From: Amorphoplanes friuliensis DSM 7358
Lineage (GTDB): Bacteria; Actinomycetota; Actinomycetes; Mycobacteriales; Micromonosporaceae
Length of the DNA stretch: 64,000 nt
Direction: 5' to 3'
Assembly: GCF_000494755.1 (NCBI RefSeq)
Contig: NC_022657.1
Coordinates: forward strand, 3,200,001-3,264,000
The notes below the pieces were generated by a model that searched no databases, was not told the origin of the DNA, and saw nothing but the letters and a program-made list of their open reading frames with translations. The position numbers and the translations under genes were made by a program. This document shows positions 17,941 through 25,711 of the stretch, in pieces (positions within the stretch are counted from its first letter, which is position 1; the number at the start of each line of letters is the position of its first letter).

Positions 17941-19559
17941 GAGGCCGACGGGACGCCACCGCTGCAGGTCACCGTCATGGTGACCTGCTTGTTGCCGTGC
18001 TTGAAGGACACCGCCGGTGACGGTCCGGGGTCCTTGTCGCCCTGGGTCACCTTGTACGGCTTGGTGGCCGTCCAGGACAGGATCTGCGCCGTGCCGGCCT
18101 CGGGGCAGGTGGCCCGCACCGAGCCCGCGGACGAGGACAGCGTGCGTTCGACCGGCTCGGCGGGCGGGGTCGTCGTCGTGGCCGTCGGCTCCGGAGCGGG
18201 GGTTCGGGGAGTGGCCCCCGGTGACGGCGGTGGCGGTGGCGGGGCGGCCGGATCGCCGGGGCTGATCGCGTTGGCCGGCTGCTGACCGGCCGTGGTGGTC
18301 GTCGTGGCGGTCGGGCCTGCCGCGGGATCACCCGGTGCGGTGGTGGCCGGTGCCGGTGAGGCGCCGGGCGGTGGATCGGTTGCGCCCCGGCTCGGGGCGG
18401 GCGCACCGGTCGACCCGAACCTGGGCGCCGATTCCGCCGCTGTCTCGTCCGTCGGTCGCAGCAGCCAGACAGAGACGGCGACCGCCATGAGCAGGACAAC
18501 GGCGACCACGGCAAGGACGGGCCGGATCCGCCGTGCGGATCCCGGATCGTCGCCGGCCGGGGGAGACGGGACGGCTGCAGGCTCCGCGTCGGCCGGTGGG
18601 GGCGGTGGTGGTGGCGAGCCGAGTGCACGGATCAGGACGGAGGGCTCGGTGTCGACGATCGCCGCCGGCTGGGCCGGGGGCTCGTCGGTGACCACCTGCA
18701 GCCCGGCGGCGTGGGCCAGCAACGCCGCTGCCTCGCGGGCGCTGGGGCGTTCGGTGGGGTCCTTGGCCAGGCACCGGTTGCACAGGGCGGTCACATAGGG
18801 CGGCACCTGGGGCATCTGCTCCAGCGGGGCCGGCTCGAGATAGATGTGCGCGGTGAGCATCTGGGTGGTGGTCTCGCTGGTCCACGGTGAGTGGCCGGCG
18901 AGGAGCCGGTAGAGCAGCACGCCGAGCGCGTAGACATCGGAGGCCGGCTCGACGGCGTCGTGCAGCAGGCGCTCCGGGGCCAGGTAGGCGGGTGTGCCGA
19001 ACACCTCGAAGTCGTCGGTGCCCGAACCCGGCGGCCGGATCGCGGCGGCGATGCCGAAGTCGACGACCTTGGCGCCGGTCGGTGCCAGCATGACGTTGCC
19101 CGGCTTGATGTCACGGTGGGCCAGTCCCTCGGCGTGCGCGGCGGCGAGGGCGGCGGCGATCTCCGCGGTCAGCCGCATCGCGTACCGGGGGAGCACCGGG
19201 CCCTCGCTGAGCCGACGCTGGAGCGTGCCCCCGCGGACCAGCTCCATCACGACGTACGGGATCAGCGCACCGCCGGACTCGGCCTCACCGTAGTCGTAGA
19301 CCTGGGCGATGTTCGGATGCGAGAGGACCGCCGCGGCCTGCGCCTCCGCGCGGATCCGCTCCCGCGACTGCGGGTCGTCGGCGGAGTGGCCGGCCAGCAC
19401 CTTCACGGCGACCGTACGCGCCAGCACCGTGTCGTACGCCTGCCAGACGACGGCCATGCCACCCACGCCGATCTGGGAGATCAGCTGATACCGGCCTCCG
19501 AGAACCGGGCCGTTTCCGGGGTTTTTGTCCGTCCTGCTGGACATTCCATCGCCGTTCAT
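17937..19559 (-). CDS. Transmembrane Ser/Thr protein kinase (PknB-like, no PASTA)
   Basis: A 540-residue receptor-type kinase. The Hanks kinase domain (about 24-285) has a glycine loop GVGGMA, Lys53 in VAVKV, HRDIKPGN with Asp150 and DFG at 167-169, so it should be active. A Pro-rich segment, one membrane helix (about 345-367) and a Pro/Thr-rich linker lead to a small C-terminal extracellular domain with two cysteines (about 475-540). No PASTA repeats. The start could be ATG at 19559 or 19544; neither has a strong ribosome site. It is tail-to-tail with the second sigma-AbfB gene, sharing CTAG at the stops. Targets unknown. Confidence 0.9.
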   Translation of the reverse strand: MNGDGMSSRTDKNPGNGPVLGGRYQLISQIGVGGMAVVWQAYDTVLARTVAVKVLAGHSADDPQSRERIRAEAQAAAVLSHPNIAQVYDYGEAESGGALIPYVVMELVRGGTLQRRLSEGPVLPRYAMRLTAEIAAALAAAHAEGLAHRDIKPGNVMLAPTGAKVVDFGIAAAIRPPGSGTDDFEVFGTPAYLAPERLLHDAVEPASDVYALGVLLYRLLAGHSPWTSETTTQMLTAHIYLEPAPLEQMPQVPPYVTALCNRCLAKDPTERPSAREAAALLAHAAGLQVVTDEPPAQPAAIVDTEPSVLIRALGSPPPPPPPADAEPAAVPSPPAGDDPGSARRIRPVLAVVAVVLLMAVAVSVWLLRPTDETAAESAPRFGSTGAPAPSRGATDPPPGASPAPATTAPGDPAAGPTATTTTTAGQQPANAISPGDPAAPPPPPPSPGATPRTPAPEPTATTTTPPAEPVERTLSSSAGSVRATCPEAGTAQILSWTATKPYKVTQGDKDPGPSPAVSFKHGNKQVTMTVTCSGGVPSAS

Positions 19560-19622
19560 CACTGGCAGTCTGCCGTGACCGGGTCGCCCGTGCATCCTCG
19601 CCCCGGGCTGGAGATCAACTAC

Positions 19623-20783
19623 TCAGTGGCGTCGGGGCGCCACGGGAGCGGAGAGACCGGCGCTGAAGAGCCGGTCGTCGACCTCGTTGAGGGACAGTTT
19701 CAGCGCGCCGAGGGCGACCGCGTCCGCACCGAGCGTGGAGGCGCGCACCTCGGGCGTCCGCAGGCAGAGGCGGTGGATCTCGCGGCGCAGCGGATCGAGG
19801 ATGAGATCCGCCGAGCGGGAGAAGCCGCCACCGTAGACGACCACCTGCGGGTCGAGGGTGAGCACCAGCGCGGCGGTGCCGACAGCGAGGTCCTTGACGT
19901 ACCGGTTGACGGCGGTTCGGGCCGCCTTGTCACCCGCCCGGGCGGCGTTGAAGACCCACGCGGCGGCGTCGTCGGGCCCGACGGTGCTGGGGACGCCGGG
20001 GCAGTTCTGCAGGTGTGCGGGCGCCTGGAGCCAGCGGATCGGCTTGAGCGCGCCGATCTCACCCGCGGCGCCGCCGAATCCGCGGCGCAGGACGCCGTCG
20101 ATGATCAGGCCGGCGCCGGTGCGCATGCCGCCGAGCACGTAGACGATGTCGTTGGCGTCCTGCGCCGCGCCCTTCCAGCGCTCGGCCAGGGCCGCGAGCT
20201 TGCAGTCGTTCTCGACCAGGATCGGGCAGGCGAACCGCCCGCCCAGGTGCGCGGTCAGGTCGACGCTCTTCCAGCCGGGCAGCGGGGTGAAGAAGCTGGT
20301 GCGGCCGGTCGCGTCGACGGCGCCGGTGACCGCGATGGCGACACCCCAGATGTCGGCGGGTGTCTTGCCCGCCTCGGTGAGGCAGGCGTTGATGACCTCG
20401 TCGAGCTCGGCGAGGCGTTCGGTGGCACCGGCGTCGGCGGCGACGGAGTGGCGCACGCTGTGCACGATCGTCCCGTCGAGGTCGGAGAGCAGCGCCAGTA
20501 TCTTGTGCACGCCGACGTCGACACCGAGGACGTGACCGGCGCCGGCCCGGAACTGGTAGCGGCGGGCGGGCCGGCCCACGACGCTGCTGGCGCCGGGCTC
20601 GAGAATGCTGGCCCAGCCGTCGGTGACCAGCCCCTGGGCGATGACGTCGACGGCGGGCCGGGACAGCCCGGTGCGCTGGGACAGTTCGGTGACGGTGGCC
20701 GCCGGGTGAGCGCGCAGGGCCCGCACGACGCTCAGGGAGTTGAGCTCCCGCAGCCGCGGCAGGTCGGCCCCGGCCGTCGCCAT
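19623..20783 (-). CDS. ROK-family transcriptional regulator
   Basis: A 386-residue protein with an N-terminal winged helix (about 10-75: VVRALRAHPAATVTELSQRT, LSRPAVDVIAQGL) and a sugar-kinase-like ROK domain (LGVDVGVHKILALL, later GAAGEIGALKPI). Unlike typical ROK members, the zinc motif is reduced around NCPGVPS. Such regulators repress sugar-uptake operons until the sugar binds. It is the last gene of the galactoside operon, 51 bases after the alpha-galactosidase gene. Those bases hold a site (20817-20830) matched in the operon promoter (25628-25640), implying self-control and control of the operon. Start ATG 20783; a TTG three codons earlier with GGGGAAG upstream is also possible. Confidence 0.88.
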   Translation of the reverse strand: MATAGADLPRLRELNSLSVVRALRAHPAATVTELSQRTGLSRPAVDVIAQGLVTDGWASILEPGASSVVGRPARRYQFRAGAGHVLGVDVGVHKILALLSDLDGTIVHSVRHSVAADAGATERLAELDEVINACLTEAGKTPADIWGVAIAVTGAVDATGRTSFFTPLPGWKSVDLTAHLGGRFACPILVENDCKLAALAERWKGAAQDANDIVYVLGGMRTGAGLIIDGVLRRGFGGAAGEIGALKPIRWLQAPAHLQNCPGVPSTVGPDDAAAWVFNAARAGDKAARTAVNRYVKDLAVGTAALVLTLDPQVVVYGGGFSRSADLILDPLRREIHRLCLRTPEVRASTLGADAVALGALKLSLNEVDDRLFSAGLSAPVAPRRH

Positions 20784-20816
20784 CTCAGTCAAGATCTTCC
20801 CCTAATACGCTACGAG

Positions 20817-20830
20817 CTTTACAAAATACC
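20817..20830 (-). promoter_or_regulatory. Putative ROK operator in the regulator's own promoter
   Basis: Minus strand GGTATTTTGTAAAG, in an AT-rich patch between the alpha-galactosidase stop and the rok start. It matches the operon-promoter site GGTATTGACAAAG with one gap. Confidence 0.45.
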
Positions 20831-20834
20831 AGGG

Positions 20835-22331
20835 TCAGGTGATCGGGTACGCCTGTGCCGCGGGAGTGATCGCCGGGGTGAAGTCGACCTCCCGCCCGTC
20901 GACGGTCCAGACGTAACGGCTGCGCCGGGCGATCTCCGGCTGTGCCGACAGGTACGCCCGCAGGTCCTCGAGCTCGGTGGCCGTCAGCCAGCTCGGCGGG
21001 TCGGACAGTGCCCGGAACCGGCAGATGTCGGCCAGGTCGCGCAGCCAGCCGAGCTGCTGATCGGTGAGCAGGTTGAGCCGGCTGCGGAAGTAGACGACGT
21101 CCGGGTCGACCTCGGCCAGCGGCTGGTGCCAGAGCCGGTGCACGGTGTTGACCACGGCGTTGCGGGCCATGGCGTCGGACGGGTCGTCGGTGGCGTAGTT
21201 CTGCCACATCGGGGCGACGTCGGGGCCGCTGCGCAGGCCGTCGAGGATCCCGAGCGACGGCAGCAGGACGGCGCCGCTGCCGAGCAGGTAGACGTCGTCG
21301 CCGGCCACCCGGCGGACCAGGGCGAGGGCGTCGCGGTAGGTCTGCTCGCGCTCGGCGTCACCGGCGCGGACGCCCGGCACGGCGCCGGCGTTGATGAAGT
21401 CGAGCTTGAGGTACCGGAACCCCCACTCGTGCACGACCCGGTGGATCATCTCGCCGAGGTGGTCGAGCGTGGCCGGGCGGGACAGGTCGAGGGCGTGATA
21501 GCCGGTTCCCCAGTTGTTCCCGGCGATCACCGGCTCGCCCCGGGAGTCGCGCAGCAGCAGGCCGGGGTGCTGCTGCGCGAACTGCGAGCCGGGCAGGGCG
21601 ATGAACGGCGCCAGCCACAGGCCGGGTGTCATCCCGGCGTCGCCGATGCGGTCGGCCAGGGCCTTCATGCCGGACGGGAACTTGTGGTTGGGCTGCCAGT
21701 CGCCGACCAGCTGCTCCCAGCCGTCGTCGACCTGCACCACGTCGAAGGGCAGGCCCTGCAGGTCCTGGACGTCCTTGGCCAGCTGCTGCTCGGTGATCGC
21801 CTCGTAGTAGGCGTACCAGGAGGACCACACGTTGCCGGCGCGGCGGCTGCTGCTGCCCAGCGAGGCGGCCAGGTGCCCGGTGTACGCGGCGAACACCTCC
21901 TCCTCGGGGCCGTAGGCGGCGAACCACGGCTGACCACCGTGCTCGTACCAGCCGGTGAGGGTGTCGTGGTCGGCCGCGAGGCGGGCGGTGCCCAGGCCCA
22001 GCGCCCCGAGCAGCAGGACGGTGCCGTCACCGGCGTCGAGGGCGGCCACCGCGGAGGAGTGGTGACGGGCCGGATCGTCCCAGACGTCGTCGTCGGCGGT
22101 GAGGCGTCGCTGGGGGTTGGCGATGCGCAGCGGGGGTTCGCTCAGCCGCCGCCACCCGCACGGGCTCCAGGAGTTCTGCCCGTGCCGGTAGAACAGGGCG
22201 TCGCCCAGTTCGTGCAGCAGCGCGACGCGCCCCGGCGGCAGGATCAGGCCACCGTCGGCGGCCTGCGGGCGGCCGGGGCCTTCGTGGACGAGGGCGAACG
22301 TGCGACCGGCGAGCTCGATGAGCGTTGCCAT
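20835..22331 (-). CDS. GH36 alpha-galactosidase
   Basis: A 498-residue intracellular glycosidase without signal peptide. The GH36 barrel contains the nucleophile Asp in YLKLDF and the acid/base Asp in RSGPDVAPMW; VQVDDGWE and WLAPF are also family hallmarks. It should hydrolyse terminal alpha-galactosides imported by the ABC transporter encoded upstream in the same operon, releasing galactose for GalT in the divergent operon. At 498 residues it is shorter than the 700-residue GH36 forms, with a reduced N-terminal sandwich domain. A strong hairpin (22365-22395) lies just before its start, ATG at 22331 with a CCAAGGAGAA ribosome site. Confidence 0.9.
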   Translation of the reverse strand: MATLIELAGRTFALVHEGPGRPQAADGGLILPPGRVALLHELGDALFYRHGQNSWSPCGWRRLSEPPLRIANPQRRLTADDDVWDDPARHHSSAVAALDAGDGTVLLLGALGLGTARLAADHDTLTGWYEHGGQPWFAAYGPEEEVFAAYTGHLAASLGSSSRRAGNVWSSWYAYYEAITEQQLAKDVQDLQGLPFDVVQVDDGWEQLVGDWQPNHKFPSGMKALADRIGDAGMTPGLWLAPFIALPGSQFAQQHPGLLLRDSRGEPVIAGNNWGTGYHALDLSRPATLDHLGEMIHRVVHEWGFRYLKLDFINAGAVPGVRAGDAEREQTYRDALALVRRVAGDDVYLLGSGAVLLPSLGILDGLRSGPDVAPMWQNYATDDPSDAMARNAVVNTVHRLWHQPLAEVDPDVVYFRSRLNLLTDQQLGWLRDLADICRFRALSDPPSWLTATELEDLRAYLSAQPEIARRSRYVWTVDGREVDFTPAITPAAQAYPIT

Positions 22332-22364
22332 GGTTCTCCTTGGCGAAGGTGAGGACGTCGGTGT

Positions 22365-22395
22365 CTCCGGTGCGGCGGTGAGCGCCGCACCGGAG
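22365..22395 (-). terminator. Intra-operon hairpin after the binding-protein gene
   Basis: A perfect 13-bp stem (22365-22377 with 22383-22395) and GTGAG loop between the binding-protein stop and the alpha-galactosidase start. Such hairpins often leave the binding-protein mRNA more abundant than the rest. Confidence 0.65.
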
Positions 22396-22408
22396 AGCTG
22401 CGGCCGGC

Positions 22409-23740
22409 TTACTTGAACAGCGCGTTGACCTGCTCGTTGGCCTTCTTCAAGGCGGTGGCCGAGTCGCTCTGGCCGAGCACGGACGACTGGATGGAGTCCT
22501 GCACGATCTGGCTGATCTCGTTGCCGTGCTCGGTGATCGGCAGGAAGAACGTGCCACCGGGCGCCTGCGCCTCGTCGACGAACGCCTGGACGTCACGGCC
22601 CTTGGCCTTGTGGGCCGCCAGGGACCGCTCACTCGCCGACTTGATCGCCGGGAAGACCACGCTGTTGTCGCCGACGATGTTCTGGCACTCGGGGGAGGCC
22701 AGGAACTTGACCCACTTCCAGGCCTCGTCCTTGTGCTCGGTGCCGGCCCAGATCGCGTCGGACAGGCCGTTGATCGGAGTCTTGCGGCCCTGGGGCCCGG
22801 CCGGCAGCGGCGCGAACGCGAACTTCGCCTTGGCGCTGTCACCGAGATAGCTGTTGATCATCCAGGAGCCCGCGGTGGTGACGGCGCCCTTGCCGGCGTT
22901 GAGCAGCGCGTCGCGGCTCAGCGTGGACGACTTGTCCAGCGGCGGGCTGTACCCCTTGGCGATCAGCGACTTGAACCACTCGATGGTCTGCGCGAGTGCC
23001 GGGTCGTCGTACTTGTACTGCGTACCCCAGGGATTTTTGTCGAGGTAGGTGAAGCCGGTGGTGGCGGCGAGGATGCCCCAGCCGTTCTGGCCCTGGGAGC
23101 CGTCGCCCCACTCGGGCAGCCAGCCGTACGTCTTGACCTTGGACTTGTCGAAGGCGGGGTCGAGACCGTCGCGGCCGCTGGTGTCGACGGTGGCCTTCGC
23201 GATGAGCTTCTCAAAGGTGCCGCCGTCCTGGGGGTTCCACGTCAGGTCGGCCAGGTCCGAGGCCTTCAGCCGGTCGGTGTTGTAGACCAGCGCGATGGTG
23301 TCCCAGTCCTTCGGCAGGCCGTACCGCTTGCCGTCCTTGGTGAACAGGTCGGCCAGGCCGGCCTGGTACTGGGAGAGGTCGACCTTGTCGGCGCTCACGT
23401 AGGGCTCGATGTCGAGGATCTGGCCCGCGCTGACGAACTGCGGGTAGTACGAGCCCTGGTTGGTCCACACGTCGGGGGCCTCGCCCGCCGCGAGCTGGGT
23501 GGTGAGGTTCTGCCAGTACTGCTCCCAGGCCGACTGCGTGATCTGGATCTTGATGTTCGGGTTGGCGGTGGTGAACGCGTCGGCGCACGCCTGGTAGGAC
23601 GCCTTCTGGTTGTCGTCCCAGAGCCAGTAGTCGAGGGTGACGGCACCACCGGCGTCGTCGTCGGAGGCGGAGCAACCGGTCAGGCCGGCCGCGATGGCCA
23701 GCGACAGCAGGGCCGCTCCGGCGCGCGTTTTACGGGTCAT
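22409..23740 (-). CDS. Sugar ABC transporter substrate-binding lipoprotein
   Basis: A 443-residue extracellular solute-binding protein of the maltose/multiple-sugar (family 1) type. A lipoprotein signal ends at Cys23 (LTGCSAS), and the two-lobed binding fold follows with typical segments (ITQSAWEQYWQNLTTQL near the N-terminus, WKWVKFLASPECQ in the C-lobe). It captures the sugar for the two permeases upstream in the same operon. Linkage to GH36, a ROK regulator and galT suggests an alpha-galactoside such as melibiose or raffinose. No ATPase gene is in the operon; such transporters often share an MsiK-type ATPase encoded elsewhere. Confidence 0.93.
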   Translation of the reverse strand: MTRKTRAGAALLSLAIAAGLTGCSASDDDAGGAVTLDYWLWDDNQKASYQACADAFTTANPNIKIQITQSAWEQYWQNLTTQLAAGEAPDVWTNQGSYYPQFVSAGQILDIEPYVSADKVDLSQYQAGLADLFTKDGKRYGLPKDWDTIALVYNTDRLKASDLADLTWNPQDGGTFEKLIAKATVDTSGRDGLDPAFDKSKVKTYGWLPEWGDGSQGQNGWGILAATTGFTYLDKNPWGTQYKYDDPALAQTIEWFKSLIAKGYSPPLDKSSTLSRDALLNAGKGAVTTAGSWMINSYLGDSAKAKFAFAPLPAGPQGRKTPINGLSDAIWAGTEHKDEAWKWVKFLASPECQNIVGDNSVVFPAIKSASERSLAAHKAKGRDVQAFVDEAQAPGGTFFLPITEHGNEISQIVQDSIQSSVLGQSDSATALKKANEQVNALFK

Positions 23741-23771
23741 CGGACTTCCTTTTCTGCAGGGGGACGGGGTC

Positions 23772-24656
23772 TCACTTGTTGCCGGTGAAGTTGAGGGACT
23801 GGACGAGGCGTTTGCCGACGAAGCCGAGCAGGACGAGGACGGGAAGGACCGACAGCGTCGAGGCGGCCATCAGCCCGGTCCAGTCGGGCTGGGTGTTGGG
23901 CGACTGCTGCAGGAACACCCCGAGCGCGACGGTGACCAGGCGGTTGTCCTCGCCGCGGCCGACCAGCAGGGGCCAGAGGAAGTCCTTCCAGGCCCAGACG
24001 GTGGTGGTGATCGCGATGGTGAGCAGTGGGCCCCGGCTCATCGGCAGGGCGATGCGCCAGAAGATGCCCCACGGGCCGTTGCCGTCCAGGACGGCGGCCT
24101 CCTCCACGTCGCGGGGCAGCGACAGGAAGAACTGGCGGAGGAAGAACACCGCGAACGGGGTCATCAGGATCGACGGCGCGACCATGCCGGCCATGGTGTT
24201 GATCAGGCCGAGATCCTTGACCAGGACGAAGTTGGGCAGCAGCGTGAAGATCGGCGGAACCATCAGCGCGCTGATCACGACGGCGAAGACCAGGTCACGC
24301 CCGGGGAAGCGCAGCCGGGCGAAGGCGTATCCGGCCATCGCGCAGAACAGCGTCTGGAACGACGCGATCAGCCCGCAGTAGATCACCGAGTTGAGCAGGT
24401 ACCGCGCGAAGTTGATGTGGGCGCCCGAGCCGCCGGCCGCCCGCGCCTCCGCCTCGCTGGTCAGGCCGAGCACCCGGGCGAAGTTGATGAGAGTCGGGTC
24501 GTGCGGCAGCAGACCCGCGTTGTCGGTGTAGAGGTCGGCGGCGGGCGTCAGTGCCGTGCGCACCATCCACCAGAACGGGAAGACGGTGACCACGACGATC
24601 ACGGCCACGACCACCCACGCCAGCAGCCGGCCGAGACTGAAGTTCTTCTTGCGCAT
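23772..24656 (-). CDS. Sugar ABC transporter permease, MalG-type
   Basis: A 294-residue inner-membrane protein with six predicted helices, starting LLAWVVVAVIVVVTVFPFWWM. The cytoplasmic EAA loop, which docks the ATPase, is visible as EEAAVLDGNGPWGIFWRIALP. It pairs with the MalF-type permease, whose stop lies 12 bases before its start. The periplasmic loop after helix 1 is longer than usual (roughly 50 residues). It forms the translocation pore for the sugar bound by the lipoprotein encoded downstream. Confidence 0.92.
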   Translation of the reverse strand: MRKKNFSLGRLLAWVVVAVIVVVTVFPFWWMVRTALTPAADLYTDNAGLLPHDPTLINFARVLGLTSEAEARAAGGSGAHINFARYLLNSVIYCGLIASFQTLFCAMAGYAFARLRFPGRDLVFAVVISALMVPPIFTLLPNFVLVKDLGLINTMAGMVAPSILMTPFAVFFLRQFFLSLPRDVEEAAVLDGNGPWGIFWRIALPMSRGPLLTIAITTTVWAWKDFLWPLLVGRGEDNRLVTVALGVFLQQSPNTQPDWTGLMAASTLSVLPVLVLLGFVGKRLVQSLNFTGNK

Positions 24657-24668
24657 GTGTCAGGCCCC

Positions 24669-25550
24669 TTACGCCAGGTCCGACCGGGACGCCCGCAACA
24701 GGCGCATCTGGATGGCGGTGAACACGCCGAGGATCAGGGCGAGGCAGACGGCCGCGGCGGCGGCGTACCCGAGGTGGAAGTACTTGAATGCCTGCTCGTA
24801 GATGTAGAGGTAGATGACGCGGGTGGCCGAGGCCGGATCGCCCTGCGTGGTGACCGCGATGGTGTCGAAGATCTGGAACGACCCGATCAGGGAGACCACG
24901 AGCACCAGCGCAAGAACGGGGCGCAGCAGCGGCAGGGTGATGCGCTGGAACATCCGCCACTCGCCGGCGCCGTCGATCGCGGCGCTCTCGTACAGGTGCT
25001 GCGGGATCTGCAGCATCCCGGCGTAGAGCAGCAGCGCGGTGTACCCGGTGTAGGCCCAGGTGTTGATGGCCGCGACCGACGGCATGGCCAGGGTGGCGTC
25101 GGTGAGGAAGCCGACCGGTGCCAGCCCGAGCGAGGTGATCAGGTGGTTGACGAAACCCAGGTTGGTGTCGAGCAGCCACATCCACAGGAGACCGACGGTG
25201 ACGTTGGGGACCAGCCACGGCAGCAGCAGTGTCGCCCGCAGCAGGACCGAGCCCGTGAGCCGGTGCATCAGCGCCGCGATGCCCAGGGCCAGCAGCGTCT
25301 GTGAGGCGATGTTGAGGATGACGTACCAGGCCGTGACCTGCAGGGAGTGCCAGAACTGGTCGTCCTGCACGAGCTTGGCGTAGTTGTCCGCGCCCACGAA
25401 CGAGGGCGTGTTGAGCATGGTGTAGTCGGTGACCGAGTACCAGGCGCCGCGGGCGGCCGGGTAGCCGTAGAAGATGACGAACCCCGCCGACACCGGCAGC
25501 AGGAACCACCACGCCGCGCGACGGTCGTCGCGCCGTTTTGTCGAGCTCAT
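24669..25550 (-). CDS. Sugar ABC transporter permease, MalF-type
   Basis: A 293-residue inner-membrane permease with about six helices (first: AAWWFLLPVSAGFVIFYGYP) and the EAA loop ESAAIDGAGEWRMFQRITLP. It is the first gene of the galactoside operon. The start is ATG at 25550, which has a GAGG site six to eight bases upstream; an ATG four codons earlier has none. It is divergent from the DUF4832-like genes, with a 161-base regulatory region between. Confidence 0.92.
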   Translation of the reverse strand: MSSTKRRDDRRAAWWFLLPVSAGFVIFYGYPAARGAWYSVTDYTMLNTPSFVGADNYAKLVQDDQFWHSLQVTAWYVILNIASQTLLALGIAALMHRLTGSVLLRATLLLPWLVPNVTVGLLWMWLLDTNLGFVNHLITSLGLAPVGFLTDATLAMPSVAAINTWAYTGYTALLLYAGMLQIPQHLYESAAIDGAGEWRMFQRITLPLLRPVLALVLVVSLIGSFQIFDTIAVTTQGDPASATRVIYLYIYEQAFKYFHLGYAAAAAVCLALILGVFTAIQMRLLRASRSDLA

Positions 25551-25604
25551 CCCTCGCCTCATATCCGTGTCCGGCTTGGCTCTTGCCAGCCGCGCCGTTC
25601 TCGA

Positions 25605-25640
25605 ATAATGATGTAGACCTTCAATACTTTGTCAATACCT
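25605..25640 (-). promoter_or_regulatory. Promoter and ROK operator of the galactoside transport operon
   Basis: Minus-strand -35 TTGACA (25636-25631). The -10 is ATCATT or CATTAT within 25612-25605, 18-20 bases away. The -35 is embedded in GGTATTGACAAAG (25640-25628), which matches the site before the rok gene, and a second GTATTGA follows 11 bases on. A ROK repressor here would cover the -35. Confidence 0.5.
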
Positions 25641-25711
25641 CCTCGAAATGAGCGCGTAACCCCGACCCGTGAACCCGACCCCGTGAAACCCGACCCCCAT
25701 CGGAGATCCCC

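Noticed and set aside
18891..22352. 1153-codon open frame on the plus strand
   Set aside because: Runs antisense through the kinase, ROK and GH36 genes; composition is typical of a high-GC shadow frame.
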